Part shown: in pieces, positions 62,636-64,000 of the stretch | Numbering within the stretch: the first letter of the stretch is position 1 | How the letters are laid out: every line of letters begins with the position of its first letter | Source: Skeletonema tropicum | Lineage: Eukaryota > Bacillariophyta > Thalassiosirophyceae > Thalassiosirales > Thalassiosiraceae | Assembly (NCBI GenBank): GCA_037178625.1 | Contig: CM074134.1 | Coordinates: forward strand, 2,170,001-2,234,000 | Reading direction: 5' to 3' | DNA: 64,000 bases | The notes under the pieces: model-generated | Database searches by the model: none | What the model saw: the letters and a program-made list of their open reading frames with translations, nothing else | What the model was told of the DNA's origin: nothing | Made by a program: the position numbers and the translations under genes

Positions 62636-64000
62636 AATAGTTTTCAATGTTGAAGACGAAAGATAGAATTCAGTAGAAAATGGTGCTGCTTTATTCTTAA
62701 GAATTACGCTTTTATGAACGCAGCGCTCTTTACAGACGGGTGCTCGTTAAGAATACTCAACGTGCATTAAAAACCGTATCAGAATATAACCCTGCCGATA
62801 CTTTTTACCTTTGAGTGTAGTACTTACCTTCTTCTGTTCCAACCAAATGAAAAAATCATCGACTCTCCGAACCCGAACGACAAGTGTGAAGAACTGACTT
62901 CTTTGCCAATCACAAATCGACTTCTTCCTAGATATCAATTTTGTTTAGGTAACAGACTTCCTTTTCCAATCTTGTTATTTCAATGTTTAAGTATAATGAT
63001 GTGAAACTTTTTTTATCAAAAAGGAACGAATTACGAGTCAGTTTGTAACCGTTGTGCCATAGAAGCGTGAAAGCCTTCTATCATGCAAAGAAATCACCAT
63101 TTTCGCCGTAACGCGTCAACCGCGTCCAATGATATCCAACTTTCACCTCTTTTCGTCGTAGGTATCGATGTTTATAACTTAATCATCCGTCTCCGATCGT
63201 CCACTTGTAGTCAACGATTTTCCCATCCGATCATTCTCCCCCCACCAGAAGATTTGAGTCTTGTGTGTAATCTTCTGAAAGTTTCTTCGTAGTGTGAGAT
63301 GGTCTTCTGCGATTTTGAAATGATTTGAATTACAATGGTTAAGCGAAAACGACGAATAATAATTTCCTTCCTTCAAATAGAAAACAGACAGTCAGCATTT
63401 ACAGTCATTAATGAAACGGCAAATTTTTTGAAACTCATAGGTTTGACAATGATTGCAACAATTATGCGACTGCATCTCAAACTGTTACAGTGAAATTCCT
63501 ATTTTGTCGAAACGAGTGAGATTTTTGCTAAAGGTGACGCCCAATTCCTTTTCATGGCAGGGAACTATGTAGAGTGTCGAGCTTGAAAATACTTGTTCGT
63601 CATGCGATATTCAGACCACAGAGAATTAAGTTGATGTGGAGACATCAAGCTCTGTTTCTCATCAAATGGGAGAATATTTGAGGTAGTTGGTGGGCCCAGG
63701 ACCCTCTCGGGAAGCTTCTGCAGAGGCGAGAGGCAGTAGGCGCTAAGTTCTATCAAGTAGGCACGTTGTAGTTACTAATACGCACAAGAAGTCCTACCCT
63801 ACTACTTCATCCGAGTTGTCGAGTACTTGGTTTGAATCTCCTTGGAGAGGCTAGTTTTGTCACAGTGGTGGGAAATGTTGACAAGACGTTTTTAGTAAGT
63901 TATAAATTACTTAAACTCATGATATTCTTCGACAAACTGAAGTTCATATGGGCACAGCTGCACATTTGGGCCAGCCTCCATTCATCCAAGTCAATGCGTG
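62636..64000. other. Right-edge region, no recognised gene
   Basis: About 1.37 kb, with only ORFs under 70 codons on either strand. I see no conserved motif, RNA gene or repeat. Confidence 0.4.

Overview
The window looks like nuclear DNA of a photosynthetic stramenopile, most likely a centric diatom (Thalassiosira/Cyclotella-like). It carries an aureochrome (bZIP plus LOV, known only from photosynthetic stramenopiles), plastid proteins with a signal peptide in front of a transit-like stretch, short GT-AG introns (68-165 bp), and tightly packed genes in divergent and convergent pairs. The genus is an inference; nothing in the sequence names it.

Layout. 1-15.2 kb is gene-dense: a kinesin cut by the left edge (-), an ORC6-like replication protein (+), an Integrator-7-like solenoid protein (-), an aureochrome (+), a mitochondrial-type PEP carboxylase (-), and a fused S-formylglutathione hydrolase / class III alcohol dehydrogenase (+). 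15.2-29.2 kb is an accessory, repeat-rich stretch: an interstitial telomeric motif, a secreted Cys-rich repeat protein, a Penelope-like retroelement with no visible endonuclease and 188-bp tandem monomers at its 5' end, then a Tc1/mariner-type transposon (TA target duplication, decayed transposase) nested in a second terminal-inverted-repeat element. 29.2-45.6 kb is gene-dense again: a small mitochondrial-type protein, an EEP-fold hydrolase, a plastid pseudouridine synthase, cullin-1, a ubiquitin-like protein whose first exon is 6 bases, an MRG15/EAF3 homologue, a plastid A-type Fe-S carrier, a thymidine phosphorylase, an organellar unknown and a type II membrane SGNH-like protein. 45.6-49.2 kb holds two more inverted-repeat elements. 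49.3-60.1 kb has a second kinesin, a PPR protein, a JmjC oxygenase, a VASt lipid-transfer protein and a NUP50-like nucleoporin. 60.1-64 kb has no recognisable gene but contains a decayed, oppositely oriented array of the same ~185-188-bp monomers.

Themes. Several genes are ordinary housekeeping (replication origin, cullin ubiquitin ligase, chromatin reader, nuclear pore, formaldehyde detoxification, anaplerotic carbon fixation). The most unusual signals are: two kinesin paralogues about 49 kb apart in opposite orientation that share patches of near-identical DNA inside otherwise diverged genes (gene conversion); the retroelement with its monomer arrays and a +1 shift at a stop codon; a three-level nest of mobile DNA; a divergent ubiquitin-like protein with Gln at position 72 and a one-residue tail; and a bifunctional glutathione-dependent formaldehyde enzyme with an altered structural zinc lobe. 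No tRNA, rRNA or CRISPR array was recognised.
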